Source of the DNA: Cellulomonas sp. NS3
GTDB lineage: Bacteria; Actinomycetota; Actinomycetes; Actinomycetales; Cellulomonadaceae
NCBI RefSeq assembly: GCF_024757985.1
Contig: NZ_CP103289.1
Span: 3,782,001-3,846,000 of the forward strand
DNA length: 64,000 bases
Direction: 5' to 3'
Notes under the pieces: model-generated
What the model was told of the DNA's origin: nothing
Seen by the model: only the letters and a program-made list of their open reading frames with translations
The model's database searches: none
Translations under genes and position numbers: made by a program
In this document: piece by piece, positions 55,733 through 64,000 of the stretch
Position numbering within the stretch: position 1 is the stretch's first letter
How the letters are laid out: every line of letters starts with the position of its first letter

Positions 55733-57079
55733 ATGAACTTCGGGGGGAACCGTGGGGAGTGGCAGAACTGGGCGCGGACGGCGCAGGCGAACCCGGTGCG
55801 CCGGGTGCGTCCGCGCGACGAGGAGGGGCTCGCGGCGCTCGTGCGCGGGGCCGGTGACCTGCGCGTACGCGCGGTGGGGGCCGGTCACTCGTTCACCGGC
55901 GCGGCGGTGACCGACGGGATCCTCGTGAGCCTCGACGCCATGACCGGCATCGAGCGCGTCGACCACCGGGCCGACGGCAGCGCGCGCGTGACCGTCCGGG
56001 CCGGCACGCGGCTCGGCGACCTGAACGCCGGGCTCGCCGCGCACGGGCTCGGGCTGCGCAACCTCGGCGACATCGACCGCCAGTCGATCGCCGGGGCCAT
56101 CTCGACCGGCACGCACGGGACCGGCATCCGGCTCCCGGGCCTGGCCGCGCAGGTCGTCGGGGTGCGGCTCGTGACCGCGTCGGGCGACGTCGTCGAGGCC
56201 TCGCCCGAGCACCGGCCCGAGCTGTTCGAGGTCGCGCGGCTCGGGCTCGGCAGCGTCGGCGTGCTCTCGGCCGTCACGCTCGACGTCGTGCCCGCGTTCC
56301 GGCTCGAGGCCGTCGAGGAGCCGTGGCCGCTCGACCGGGTGCTCGAGGGCCTGGAGGGCCCCGACGGGCTGATCGAGTCCAACGACCACTTCGAGTTCTA
56401 CTGGTTCCCGCACACGCGGCGCACGCTCACGAAGCGCAACAACCGCGTGCCCGACGACGACGTCCGCCCGCTCTCGAAGGTCCGCGCCTGGGTCGACGAC
56501 GAGCTGCTCTCGAACGGCGTCTTCGCCGCGACGAACACGCTGACCGCCGCCGTCCCCGCCCTGACGCGCTCCGTCAACGGCATCGCCGCCCGGGCCCTCG
56601 GCGCGCGCACCTACACCGCCGCGTCGCACGAGGTGCTGGTCTCGCCGCGCCGCGTGCGGTTCCGCGAGATGGAGTACGCGATCCCGCGCGCCGCCGTCCC
56701 GCAGGTCCTCGGGGAGATCGAGGGCTGGCTCGCGTCGACCGGCGAGCGGATCCCGTTCCCGCTCGAGGTCCGGTACACCGCGGCGGACGACGTCTGGCTC
56801 TCGACCGCGTACCGGCGCGAGACCGCGTACGTCGCGGTGCACCAGTACGTCCGGCTGCCGTACCGGCGCTACTTCAGCGCGGTCGAGCGGATCGTCGCCC
56901 AGGTCCAGGGGCGCCCGCACTGGGGCAAGCTGCACTGGCTCGGGCCCGACGAGCTGGACGCGCTGTACCCGCGGCTCGCGCAGGCCCGTGCGGTGCGCGC
57001 CGAGGCCGACCCCGGCGGACGGTTCGCGAACGCCTACGTCGACCACGTCCTCGGGGCGCCGGGGGAGCGCGCGGCCTGA
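55733..57079 (+). CDS. FAD-linked aldonolactone oxidase (D-arabinono-1,4-lactone / L-gulonolactone oxidase family)
   Basis: A 448-residue VAO-family flavoenzyme. The FAD domain has RAVGAGHSFTGAAVTDG, in which His52 is the residue expected to hold FAD covalently, and SIAGAISTGTHGTG; the C-terminal ALO domain ends with RPHWGKLHWL and FANAYVDHVLG. It would oxidise an aldono-lactone to a vitamin C-like product using oxygen or another acceptor. ATG at 55733 begins at the conserved MNFGGNRGEWQNWA; an upstream GTG at 55661 lies in the regulatory region. Divergent from the TetR-MFS-PLP enzyme genes. Confidence 0.9.
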   Translation: MNFGGNRGEWQNWARTAQANPVRRVRPRDEEGLAALVRGAGDLRVRAVGAGHSFTGAAVTDGILVSLDAMTGIERVDHRADGSARVTVRAGTRLGDLNAGLAAHGLGLRNLGDIDRQSIAGAISTGTHGTGIRLPGLAAQVVGVRLVTASGDVVEASPEHRPELFEVARLGLGSVGVLSAVTLDVVPAFRLEAVEEPWPLDRVLEGLEGPDGLIESNDHFEFYWFPHTRRTLTKRNNRVPDDDVRPLSKVRAWVDDELLSNGVFAATNTLTAAVPALTRSVNGIAARALGARTYTAASHEVLVSPRRVRFREMEYAIPRAAVPQVLGEIEGWLASTGERIPFPLEVRYTAADDVWLSTAYRRETAYVAVHQYVRLPYRRYFSAVERIVAQVQGRPHWGKLHWLGPDELDALYPRLAQARAVRAEADPGGRFANAYVDHVLGAPGERAA

Positions 57080-57107
57080 ACGCGCGGCCCGAGCCCGCGC
57101 CCGGTCG

Positions 57108-58019
57108 TCACGTCGCGGCGGACCGCTCGATCTCGCGCGCCTGCGCACGCAGCTCGCCGAGCACGCGCTGCACGACGAGGCGCTCCGCCCGGTCGGGCCG
57201 CAGCAGCGCGTCGATCCGGCGACCGGCCCGGACGCCGGCGAGCGGCACGAGGCACAGGCGGTCGGGCGCGGCCCCGCTCGTGTAGCGCGGCAGCAGCGAG
57301 ATCCCGTGGCCGGCGGCGACGAGCGCCTCGACGACGTGGAAGTCGTTGATGCGCTGGACGATCCGCGGCGGCGACCCCGCGAGCGCCGCCAGCTCGTTGA
57401 GCACCGCGGCCACCGGGAAGCCCTCGCGCACCGCGATCCAGTCCTCCCCCGCGAGGTCGGCGGGCTCGAGCGTCGCACGCTGCGCGAGCGGGTGGCCCGG
57501 CCACAGCGCGACGTCGAGCGGCTCGCGCAGCAGCGGCTCGACCCGGAGCCCGCCTCCCCAGCCCGCGGAGCCGTCGGGCCGGTGCGCGACGACGACGTCG
57601 AAGTCCGCGGTGAGCACCCCGAACTCGGCCTGGGCGACGTCCTCGTCGCTGCACTCGAGCGCGATGCCGCCGAGCCGGGCGACGCGCGTGAGGAGCCCGG
57701 GCAGGAGCATCTGGGCAGCGCTCTGGAACGCGCTCACGCGCACGGTCCCCCGCGGCTCGGCACGGTGCGCGTCGACCGCCGCACGCGCCCGCTCGAGGGC
57801 GACCGCGACGTCGACGGCGGCCCCGGCGAGCGCCGCACCGGCGGGCGTGAGGCGCACCCCGCGCCCGACGCGCTCGAGGAGCACCGCCCCGACCTCGCGC
57901 TGCAGCACGCGGACCTGCTGCGAGACCGCCGACGGCGTCACGTGCAGCGCCGCCGCCGCGGCGGTGACGCCCCCGTGGTCGTGCACCGCGCGCAGCGTCT
58001 CGAGCAGTCGGGCGTCCAT
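57108..58019 (-). CDS. LysR-family transcriptional regulator
   Basis: A 303-residue regulator: HTH in residues 1-60 (DARLLETLRAVHDHGGVTAA, TPSAVSQQVRVL) followed by the two-lobed effector domain (GTVRVSAFQSAAQMLLP, GISLLPRY). It resembles the ArgP/IciA-like amino-acid-responsive group in general layout only. TAGCGT ends 6 bases before the ATG, so the mRNA is probably leaderless. Divergent from the EamA transporter with a 71-base gap, so that exporter is the likely target. Confidence 0.92.
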   Translation of the reverse strand: MDARLLETLRAVHDHGGVTAAAAALHVTPSAVSQQVRVLQREVGAVLLERVGRGVRLTPAGAALAGAAVDVAVALERARAAVDAHRAEPRGTVRVSAFQSAAQMLLPGLLTRVARLGGIALECSDEDVAQAEFGVLTADFDVVVAHRPDGSAGWGGGLRVEPLLREPLDVALWPGHPLAQRATLEPADLAGEDWIAVREGFPVAAVLNELAALAGSPPRIVQRINDFHVVEALVAAGHGISLLPRYTSGAAPDRLCLVPLAGVRAGRRIDALLRPDRAERLVVQRVLGELRAQAREIERSAAT

Positions 58020-58090
58020 GAAGCCACGCTACAGAGTCCAGGGCCGACTTTTCGATGGTGCTGCGACGCCGCCGGGCCGACGATCGACGC

Positions 58091-59092
58091 ATGCCGCCCC
58101 GCGACCGCCTCCTCGCCGCCGTCGTCGCCCTCACGTGGGGCCTCAACTTCACGGCGATCCACCTCTCGCTCGAGCACTTCCCGCCGTTCTTCCTCGCCGG
58201 GCTCCGGTTCGCGGTGCTCGCCGTCCCGGCGCTCCTGCTCGTCCCGCGCCCAGCCGTCCCGTGGCGCTGGATCCTGGGCTACGGGCTCGGGTTCGGCATC
58301 CTGCAGTTCGCGTTCCTGTACCTCGCGATGGACGCCGGGATGCCGACGGGGCTCGCGTCGCTCGTGCTCCAGTCCTCGGCACCGTTCACGGTCGTGCTCG
58401 GCGCGGTGTGGCTGCGCGAGCGGCTCAGCGCCCGGCAGGGCGTCGGCATCGCGCTGGCCGTCCTGGGCCTCGCGGGCATCGCCGTGCACCGGGCCGAGCT
58501 GGGCGGCTCCGCGACGCTCCTGCCCGTCCTCCTGACCCTGTGCGGGGGCCTCGGGTGGGCGTTCGGCAACATCTGCAACCGCCAGGCCCGCAGCGGCTCC
58601 CCGCTCGCGCTCCTGATGTGGATGTCCGTCGTCCCGCCGCTGCCGATGCTCGGGCTCGCGCTCGTGGTCGACGGGCCCGCCGCGATCGGCACGTCCCTCA
58701 CGACGCTCGGCAGCCGTACGGGCCTGCTGGCGCTCGCCGGGCTCGCCTACACGGTGCTCGTCGCGACCGTCCTCGGCACGGGCCTGTGGACCGCGCTCAT
58801 GTCCCGGCACCCGTCGAGCACGGTCGCGCCGTTCTCGATGCTGGTGCCCGTGGTCGGCGTCGCGGCGTCCTGGCTGCTGCTGCGCGAGCCGACGCCGGTC
58901 GTCGAGCTCGCGCTCGGGACGCTCGTCGTGGGCGGGGTGCTGCTCGGCAGCTCGCGACCCCGGCGCCGGGCGGCGCTCGTCGGGGCGTCGGCGGCCGGTC
59001 CCGCCGGCACCGGGTCGCCGGCCGAGGGCGCCGCCGACGACCCGGACGCGGTCGGCTCCGCCCGCACGGCCGAGCAGCCCGCCGTCCGCTAG
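58091..59092 (+). CDS. EamA/DMT-family metabolite exporter
   Basis: A 333-residue protein with ten membrane helices in two EamA repeats (ALTWGLNFTAIHLSLEHFPP starts repeat one; GGLGWAFGNICNRQAR starts repeat two) and a 45-residue charged, disordered C-terminal tail. Homologues export cysteine pathway metabolites, amino acids or purines. ATG at 58091 is chosen over GTG at 58055 because the first helix begins close to it and the gap to lysR is then regulatory. Paired with the divergent LysR gene. Confidence 0.9.
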   Translation: MPPRDRLLAAVVALTWGLNFTAIHLSLEHFPPFFLAGLRFAVLAVPALLLVPRPAVPWRWILGYGLGFGILQFAFLYLAMDAGMPTGLASLVLQSSAPFTVVLGAVWLRERLSARQGVGIALAVLGLAGIAVHRAELGGSATLLPVLLTLCGGLGWAFGNICNRQARSGSPLALLMWMSVVPPLPMLGLALVVDGPAAIGTSLTTLGSRTGLLALAGLAYTVLVATVLGTGLWTALMSRHPSSTVAPFSMLVPVVGVAASWLLLREPTPVVELALGTLVVGGVLLGSSRPRRRAALVGASAAGPAGTGSPAEGAADDPDAVGSARTAEQPAVR

Positions 59093-59206
59093 GCCAGCCG
59101 GCGGACCGTCACTCTACCGTCCGCAGCGGGGTCCGGCGGGCGGCGCGGGCAGCTGCGGCGCGGTGGGCCGGGCGGTCGGGCGCAGGTCGGGTCAGGGTGC
59201 GCCGGG

Positions 59207-59539
59207 TCAGCTGCCCGGGGTCGGGCGCCGGACGCGCGTGACCGGGATGGCGCCCGTCGCGAGCTCGGCGCTCACGGGCGGCGGCGGCGCGGCGGCGGCC
59301 TCGCTCTCGGAGAGCTCGGGGGCGCGGTGGTCGTCGAGCTGGGCCAGGCCGTCGATCGTGGCGGCCAGCACGTCCGTCGGGATGCGCACGCGCAGGCGCA
59401 CGCGGTTGACGCCCTCGCGCTGCGGGAGCGGTGCGGGGCCTTCCGGTGCTGCCCCGTGACCTGGCAGCGCTCTCACGCGCTCGACCGGGCGAGTCGGGGG
59501 GCGGTGCGTCTTCGTCACGAAGCGGGACGGTACAGACAT
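59207..59539 (-). CDS. Hypothetical protein, 110 aa (uncertain)
   Basis: No family recognised. ATG at 59539 gives a small protein with a basic head, a central VNRVRLRVRIPTDVLAATIDGL segment that could fold, and an acidic-to-Pro-rich tail. Codon positions look genome-like in the middle. No strong ribosome site is seen. It fills the gap between eamA and ispDF. It may be real, or chance open frame in GC-rich DNA. Confidence 0.42.
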   Translation of the reverse strand: MSVPSRFVTKTHRPPTRPVERVRALPGHGAAPEGPAPLPQREGVNRVRLRVRIPTDVLAATIDGLAQLDDHRAPELSESEAAAAPPPPVSAELATGAIPVTRVRRPTPGS

Positions 59540-59636
59540 TCCGACCGCGATGCGACCCCCCAGCCGCCGCAGCGGCCGGTCGGCGCCCGCCGGGTCCCGC
59601 GCCCGGGTGACGGGGCGAGCGCAGCGGCAGCGCGTG

Positions 59637-61142
59637 CTAGGGCACGGATCGGTGGGCGACGACCAGGGCCGTCGCGACCGCTGCCACGCCCTCACCGCGG
59701 CCCGTGAGCCCGAGGCCGTCGGTCGTGGTCGCCGAGACGCTCACGGGCGCCCCCGCGGCCGCGCTGAGCGCCTCGACGGCCTCCGCGCGGCGCGGGCCCA
59801 GGCGCGGTCGGTTGCCGATCACCTGGACGGCGACGTTCCCCACCTCGAAGCCCGCGGCCCGGACCCGCCGCGCCGCCTCCGCGAGCAGCACCGTGCCGGC
59901 GGCGCCCTTCCACTGCGGCTCCGCGGTGCCGAAGTTCGAGCCGAGGTCGCCGATCCCCGCGGCGGACAGGAGCGCGTCGGCTGCGGCGTGCGCGGCCACG
60001 TCGGCGTCCGAGTGCCCCTCGAGCGGGCGCTCCCCCGGCCACGCGAGCCCGGCGAGGTGCAGCACGGCGTCCTCGCGCGGCTCGGCGGCGTAGGCGTGGA
60101 CGTCGACGCCGATCCCCGTGCGCGGCAGCGCGAGCGAGGTCGGGTCGGTGGCGTCGGTCATCGAGCCGGCCTCCTGGTCGGACGGGGCGTCGGGCGTGGA
60201 CCGGGCGCGGCGCACGGGCCCGGCGTCGCGCAGGGGCTCGGCGTCGCGCACGGGCCCGGCGTCGCGCAGGGGCTCGGCGTCGCGCACGGACCCGGCGTCG
60301 CGCAGGGGCCCGGAGTCGTGCGCCGCCGGGGCGTCGGGGACCGACGACCGCGCCGCCAGGACGAGCTCGGCGAGCGCGAGGTCCCGGGTGGTCGTGACCT
60401 TGAACGCGTCGTCGTGCCCCGCGACGACGTGCACGGGCAGGCCGAGGCGCTCGACGAGTCCCGCGTCGTCCGTCGCGGCGCTCGCCTCGTCCTCCGCGAC
60501 CGCCTGCGCCTCGCGGTGCGCGCGGTCGAGGGTCGCCCGGTCGAAGCCCTGCGGGGTCTGGACGGCCCGCAGGTCGGCGCGCGGGACGGTCCCCGCCGCG
60601 GAGCCGTCGGTGTGCAGGCGCGTGAGCGTGTCGGTCACGGGCACCGCGGGGACGACGGCGGGGTGCCCGGCTCGGACTGCGGCGACGACCCCGTCGACGG
60701 TCTCGGGAGGGACGAGCGCGCGCGCCGCGTCGTGCACCAGGACGATGGTGGCGTCCGCCGGGACCGCGGCCAGCCCGGCTGCGACCGACGCCTGGCGCGT
60801 CGAGCCGCCCGGGACGACCCGGACCGGGACGCCGAGCCGGGCACCGTCGAGCAGCGCCGCGAACTCGTCGAGACGGTCCGCAGGCGCGGTCACGACGAGG
60901 GCGCTGACGGGGAGCGCGCTGCCGGCCGCGGGCGACGCGACGCCGCCCGCGGCCAGGAGGCTGCGGGCGGCGTGGACGACGAGCGGCGTCCCCCCGACGC
61001 GGACCAGCGCCTTCGGCAGCGCGTGCCCGAGGCGGGTCCCGCTGCCGGCGGCGGTGAGCACCGCCACGACCCGGTCCGGACGTGCACCCGACCGGGTGTC
61101 GTCGCCGGAGGCGCGCGGCACTGCGGCGGCGTTCCCGGTCAC
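59637..61142 (-). CDS. ispDF: Bifunctional IspD-IspF (MEP pathway of isoprenoid synthesis)
   Basis: A 501-residue fusion. IspD part (about 25-270) has [30 protein letters not shown] and AVQTPQGF, and makes CDP-methylerythritol. IspF part (about 345-501) has [23 protein letters not shown] and GDLGSNFG metal-binding motifs, and makes the cyclic diphosphate. The two are joined by a linker holding six hexapeptide repeats. The start is GTG at 61142 (MTGNAAAVP). It follows carD by 31 bases in the same direction. In mycobacteria ispD and ispF are separate adjacent genes. Confidence 0.95.
   Translation of the reverse strand: MTGNAAAVPRASGDDTRSGARPDRVVAVLTAAGSGTRLGHALPKALVRVGGTPLVVHAARSLLAAGGVASPAAGSALPVSALVVTAPADRLDEFAALLDGARLGVPVRVVPGGSTRQASVAAGLAAVPADATIVLVHDAARALVPPETVDGVVAAVRAGHPAVVPAVPVTDTLTRLHTDGSAAGTVPRADLRAVQTPQGFDRATLDRAHREAQAVAEDEASAATDDAGLVERLGLPVHVVAGHDDAFKVTTTRDLALAELVLAARSSVPDAPAAHDSGPLRDAGSVRDAEPLRDAGPVRDAEPLRDAGPVRRARSTPDAPSDQEAGSMTDATDPTSLALPRTGIGVDVHAYAAEPREDAVLHLAGLAWPGERPLEGHSDADVAAHAAADALLSAAGIGDLGSNFGTAEPQWKGAAGTVLLAEAARRVRAAGFEVGNVAVQVIGNRPRLGPRRAEAVEALSAAAGAPVSVSATTTDGLGLTGRGEGVAAVATALVVAHRSVP
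60210..60317 (-). repeat. Six 18-bp tandem repeats encoding the IspD-IspF linker
   Basis: Units 60210-60227, 60228-60245, 60246-60263, 60264-60281, 60282-60299 and 60300-60317. Two alternating versions encode DAGPVR and DAEPLR. The 36-bp double unit is repeated almost exactly, indicating recent slippage or unequal exchange; the reading frame is kept. Confidence 0.92.
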
Positions 61143-61173
61143 GGGGCGTCGAGGACGGTCGTCGGAGGACGCG

Positions 61174-61656
61174 TTACGAGGCGAGGACCTCGTCGAGGAT
61201 GGCCTCGGCCTTCTCCTCCTCGGTGTGCTCGGCGAGTGCGAGCTCCGAGACGAGGATCTGACGGGCCTTGGCGAGCATGCGCTTCTCGCCGGCCGAGAGC
61301 CCACGGTCCGCGTCGCGGCGCGAGAGGTCGCGCACGACCTCGGCGACCTTGATCACGTCACCCGAGGCGAGCTTCTCGAGGTTGGCCTTGTAGCGGCGCG
61401 ACCAGTTGGTCGGCTCCTCGGTGTACGGCGCACGCAGCACCTCGAAGACGCGGTCCAGGCCCTCCTGGCCGACCACGTCACGCACACCCACGAGGTCGAC
61501 GTTCTCCGCCGGGACCTCGATCGTCAGGTCACCCTGGGCGACCTTGAGCTTGAGGTAGATCTTGTCCTCGCCGCGGATGGTCCTGGTCTTGATCTCTTCG
61601 ATCAACGCTGCACCGTGGTGCGGGTAGACAACCGTCTCCCCAACAGTGAAAGTCAT
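61174..61656 (-). CDS. carD: CarD-family RNA polymerase-binding regulator
   Basis: A 160-residue protein. The N-terminal RNA-polymerase-interaction domain reads [20 protein letters not shown] and [18 protein letters not shown]; the helical C-terminal DNA-binding domain includes [15 protein letters not shown] with the Trp that contacts the -10 upstream fork, and a leucine-zipper-like end. It stabilises open complexes at rRNA and other promoters and is essential in mycobacteria. ATG at 61656 follows AAAGGGG. It precedes ispDF, as in other actinobacteria. Confidence 0.97.
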   Translation of the reverse strand: MTFTVGETVVYPHHGAALIEEIKTRTIRGEDKIYLKLKVAQGDLTIEVPAENVDLVGVRDVVGQEGLDRVFEVLRAPYTEEPTNWSRRYKANLEKLASGDVIKVAEVVRDLSRRDADRGLSAGEKRMLAKARQILVSELALAEHTEEEKAEAILDEVLAS

Positions 61657-61684
61657 CTGCAGGTGTCCCCTTTCGCGGACGCCC

Positions 61685-61693
61685 ATTCTATCA
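61685..61693 (-). promoter_or_regulatory. Extended -10 promoter of carD
   Basis: Minus strand TGATAGAAT (TAGAAT at 61685-61690) forms an extended -10; no matching -35. It gives a leader of about 22 bases containing the ribosome site. Confidence 0.6.
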
Positions 61694-61915
61694 CGCTATT
61701 GTTCGCCCCCTTTCGCCCGCCCGCGGCCGTCCGAGCCGTTTGCGCAGGTCACGCCGACGCCTCCGCGGGTGCCCCGGGGGCGGCCCGCGGAGCCCGGGAT
61801 CCGGCGGCGCCGACTAGGCTGTGGACCTGCGGTCCGTGCGGTGCGCGGACCCGCCACCAGCGCACGTCAGCACCGCCGGCCGATGCCGGCACCCGTTCCG
61901 CCCCGAGGAGTCACC

Positions 61916-62488
61916 GTGGCCCGCGTCCGCCCGTCCCTGCACCTGCGCCTCACGGCGACCGTCGCCGTCGCGCTCGTCGGCGCCGGTCTCGCCGGTTGCT
62001 CGGCGACGAACCCGATCACCACCCAGGAGCCGTACGCGCCGTCCGACGGCGTGCGGGTCACGCTCGGCGACCTCACGGCCGAGAACCTGCTGGTCCTCAC
62101 GGCCGGCGCTGGCGAGGCGGCCAGCCTCCAGGGCGCCCTGTCGAACGACGGTGCCGAGACGCTCGAGGTCACCTTCGCGCTCGAGGACGGCACCGAGGTG
62201 GGCACGGTCGAGGTCAGCGCGGGCGACGGGGTGCTGCTGGGCGGCACCGACGGCGAGGAGCTGCTCTTCACGTCCGCCGACGCGCCGGGCGCGACGACCG
62301 ACGTGACGATCTCGACCGCCGCGGGCGGCTCCGAGACGATCGCGGTCCCCGTGCTGGACGGCACCCTGCCCGAGTACGAGGACCTCGTCCCGACCTCGCT
62401 GCCGACGACGACCCCCTCCGCGCCGACCGGCGTCGACCCGACGCTCGAGCCGACCCCCACGCCGACCGAGACGGCGTCCGAGGGCTGA
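61916..62488 (+). CDS. LpqE-like lipoprotein
   Basis: A 190-residue lipoprotein: signal ending GLAGC (Cys28), a beta-rich domain (VRVTLGDLTAENLLVLTAG, GAETLEVTFALEDGTEVGTV in part) and a Pro/Thr tail. Its place divergent from carD matches lpqE of Mycobacterium tuberculosis, and size agrees; function unknown. GTG at 61916 follows GAGGAG. Probably anchored on the outer face of the membrane. The stretch to carD is 259 bases and carries both promoters. Confidence 0.8.
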   Translation: MARVRPSLHLRLTATVAVALVGAGLAGCSATNPITTQEPYAPSDGVRVTLGDLTAENLLVLTAGAGEAASLQGALSNDGAETLEVTFALEDGTEVGTVEVSAGDGVLLGGTDGEELLFTSADAPGATTDVTISTAAGGSETIAVPVLDGTLPEYEDLVPTSLPTTTPSAPTGVDPTLEPTPTPTETASEG

Positions 62489-62514
62489 CCGCCGCCCGCA
62501 GGCACCACGCACGA

Positions 62515-62545
62515 ACGGCCCCCGGGGACTCCCCCCGGGGGCCGT
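62515..62545. terminator. Bidirectional terminator between the LpqE-like gene and pstS
   Basis: Perfect 13-bp arms 62515-62527 and 62533-62545 around a 5-base loop, between convergent genes. Confidence 0.85.
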
Positions 62546-62597
62546 CGTGCTGTGCGGGCGCTCAGGCGGTGGCGCGGGGACGCTCGGGCGGTCCCGC

Positions 62598-63734
62598 TCA
62601 GCCGAGCGACCCGATCGCGTCGAGCACGTCCGCCCGCACGGACGAGGGCAGCGGTGCGTAGCCGATGTCGACGAGGCTCTGCTGGACCGCGGGCGACGCG
62701 AGGTGCCGCAGGAACGCCCGGACCGCGGCGGTCGTCGGGGCGTCGAGCCCCGTCGAGCACACGACCTCGTAGGTCACGAGCACGATCGGGTACGCGCCGG
62801 GCTCACGCGTCGCGTGGTCGAGCTTCAGCGTGAGGTCGTCGCCCTCCCCGGTGCGCTCGGCGGTGGCGACGGTCGCGGCGGCGCTCTCCGTCGTGAGCTC
62901 GACCGGGCCCGAGCCGTTGTCGATCTTCGCGACGCCGAGGCGGTTCTCCTTCGCGTAGGACCACTCGACGTAGGTGAGGCTCCCGGGGGTCGTGGCGACG
63001 GCCTCGGCGACGCCCGCCGACTTCTCCCGGCCCTCCCCGACGCCCTCGACGGGCCAGGTCTTCGCCGGCGCGTCCGTCCACACGTCGCCCGCCGCAGCCG
63101 CGAGGTAGCGCGTGACGTTCTCGGTGGTGCCCGACTCGTCGGACCGGAACAGCACCTGGATCTCCTCGGCGGGCAGCAGCTCGCCGGGGTTGAGCGCAGC
63201 GATCGCCGGGTCGTCCCAGGACGTGATCTCGCCCCGGAAGACGCGTGCGAGCGTCGGCGCGTCGAGCACGAGCTGGCTGACGGTGTCGAGGTGGTACGCG
63301 ATCGCGACCGGGCCGGTGACCATGGGCAGGTTCCACGCGGGCGACCCGGCGCAGCGCGCCGCCGCCGCGTCGACCTCGCCCTTCGCCGGGTTCAGCGCCG
63401 AGTCGGTGCCCGCGAACGCGACCTCGCCGGCCGTGAAGCGGGTGATGCCCGCGCCGGAGCCGCTCGCGTCGTAGTTCACGACGACGTCGGGGCACACTGT
63501 CGAGAAGGTGATGATCGCCTGCTCGACGGCGTTGCGCTGCGCCGAGGAGCCCGCGGCCTCGAGGGTGCCCGCGCCGCACTCCTCCACGGCGTCGACGGAC
63601 GCCGTCGCCGACGCGGACGCCCCCACCGGCTCGTCGCCCCCGGAGCCCGGCTGCGACGCGCAGCCTCCGAGCACCCCGAGGACGAGCGCGAGGCCGACCG
63701 GGCCGACGATCCGTGCGAGCTGGCGTACCGCCAC
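62598..63734 (-). CDS. pstS: Phosphate ABC transporter substrate-binding lipoprotein PstS
   Basis: A 378-residue binding protein with a lipoprotein signal ending VLGGC (Cys25). Phosphate-binding segments are seen in AGSSAQRNAV, SGSGAGITRF, AFAGTDSALN and FRSDESGTTENVTRYL. GTG at 63734 is chosen because GGAGG lies upstream and the signal peptide begins there. It lies downstream of pstB on the same strand, opposite to the common pstSCAB order. No clear PHO box was found in the 175 bases before it, which instead contain two hairpins. Confidence 0.94.
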   Translation of the reverse strand: MAVRQLARIVGPVGLALVLGVLGGCASQPGSGGDEPVGASASATASVDAVEECGAGTLEAAGSSAQRNAVEQAIITFSTVCPDVVVNYDASGSGAGITRFTAGEVAFAGTDSALNPAKGEVDAAAARCAGSPAWNLPMVTGPVAIAYHLDTVSQLVLDAPTLARVFRGEITSWDDPAIAALNPGELLPAEEIQVLFRSDESGTTENVTRYLAAAAGDVWTDAPAKTWPVEGVGEGREKSAGVAEAVATTPGSLTYVEWSYAKENRLGVAKIDNGSGPVELTTESAAATVATAERTGEGDDLTLKLDHATREPGAYPIVLVTYEVVCSTGLDAPTTAAVRAFLRHLASPAVQQSLVDIGYAPLPSSVRADVLDAIGSLG

Positions 63735-63811
63735 GTGAGGTTCCTCCCCTGCAGACGTCGCCCCCGCTGCACCGGCCGGTGGCGGCGGTGCGCGGGGACG
63801 CGGACATGACG

Positions 63812-63847
63812 GCACCAGGACCGGGCGCTGTCGCCTGGCCCTGGTGC
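63812..63847 (-). terminator. Hairpin between pstB and pstS (proximal)
   Basis: Arms 63812-63819 and 63840-63847 pair over 8 bp, with further partial pairing inside. It would sit in the leader of pstS or end the pstB message. Confidence 0.5.
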
Positions 63848-63874
63848 GGCGGCCGGAGCCGCGCGGTCGGCCTT

Positions 63875-63893
63875 CCGGGGCGGGACGCCCCGG
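63875..63893 (-). terminator. Hairpin just after pstB
   Basis: Perfect 8-bp arms 63875-63882 and 63886-63893 with a 3-base loop, 17 bases after the pstB stop. Confidence 0.6.
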
Positions 63894-63909
63894 CGGACCG
63901 GCCGGTGGA

Positions 63910-64000
63910 TCAGCCGAAGCGGCCGGAGATGTAGTCCTCGGTGGCCTGCTCGCGCGGCGAGGAGAACATCGTCGCGGTCTGGTCGACCTCGATGAGCTTG
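63910..64000 (-). CDS. pstB: Phosphate ABC transporter ATP-binding protein PstB, C-terminal end (partial)
   Basis: Only the last 29 codons are in the window. The encoded peptide contains LIEVDQTATMFSSP and ends TEDYISGRFG, the conserved C-terminus of PstB. The rest, with the ATPase motifs, continues past base 64000. It powers phosphate uptake through PstCA. Confidence 0.9.
   Translation of the reverse strand, partial: KLIEVDQTATMFSSPREQATEDYISGRFG

Noticed and set aside
60210-60317. Possible CRISPR array
   Set aside because: Repeats are adjacent without spacers, multiples of three, and encode a regular hexapeptide in the ispDF frame; no cas genes.

Overview
High-GC actinobacterial chromosome, most likely Micrococcales close to Cellulomonas or Cellulosimicrobium. 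Evidence: very high G+C third positions, GTG/TTG starts, many TANNNT boxes 6-7 nt before start codons (leaderless mRNAs), and lineage markers (CarD, LytR C-terminal protein, DUF3263, DUF4031, DUF4032, DUF6318). I see no IS element, prophage, CRISPR array, plasmid gene or rRNA; there is one tRNA (Thr-TGT).

Layout. 1-4430: 3' part of a sensor kinase, an HD protein, an orphan WXG100 protein, and an overlapping lipoprotein/PKD secreted pair with odd base composition. 4645-11759 (minus): a complete polyol PTS operon, DeoR regulator - Zn dehydrogenase - EIICB - EIIA - PfkB kinase - HPr - EI. 12051-17064: DUF4031, then a formaldehyde/formate module (formaldehyde dehydrogenase, FdhF/YdeP oxidoreductase, FdhD). 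17160-28619 (minus): a whole urea-nitrogen regulon, urtABCDE transporter, FCD-type GntR regulator, urea carboxylase and allophanate hydrolase; its two main promoters share a GlnR-like box, a -10 and a TGTATACA palindrome. 28923-30725: groL with two CIRCE operators. 30880-38785: LytR_C protein, DUF3263, ung, SGNH hydrolase, a hypothetical, a secreted cupin, tRNA-Thr, a DsbA-like protein, a membrane protein and a Ser/Thr kinase. 38898-48988: otsA-otsB, three tandem beta-propeller paralogues, a solitary MsmK-type ATPase and DUF4032. 49112-61656: GNAT, then the actinobacterial core block rlmB-cysS ... ispDF-carD, split by an accessory segment (PLP enzyme, MFS, TetR, aldonolactone oxidase, LysR, EamA). 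61916-64000: LpqE-like lipoprotein, pstS, and the 3' end of pstB.

Working together. PTS: PEP -> EI -> HPr -> EIIA -> EIIB/IIC carries in and phosphorylates a polyol, which the dehydrogenase and the PfkB kinase would feed to glycolysis. Urea: urtABCDE imports urea, urea carboxylase makes allophanate, allophanate hydrolase releases ammonia and CO2. Formaldehyde module: formaldehyde to formate, possibly on to CO2. Several operons carry strong hairpins between cistrons (after mtlF, after the polyol dehydrogenase, after urtA), which could set unequal expression within one transcript.
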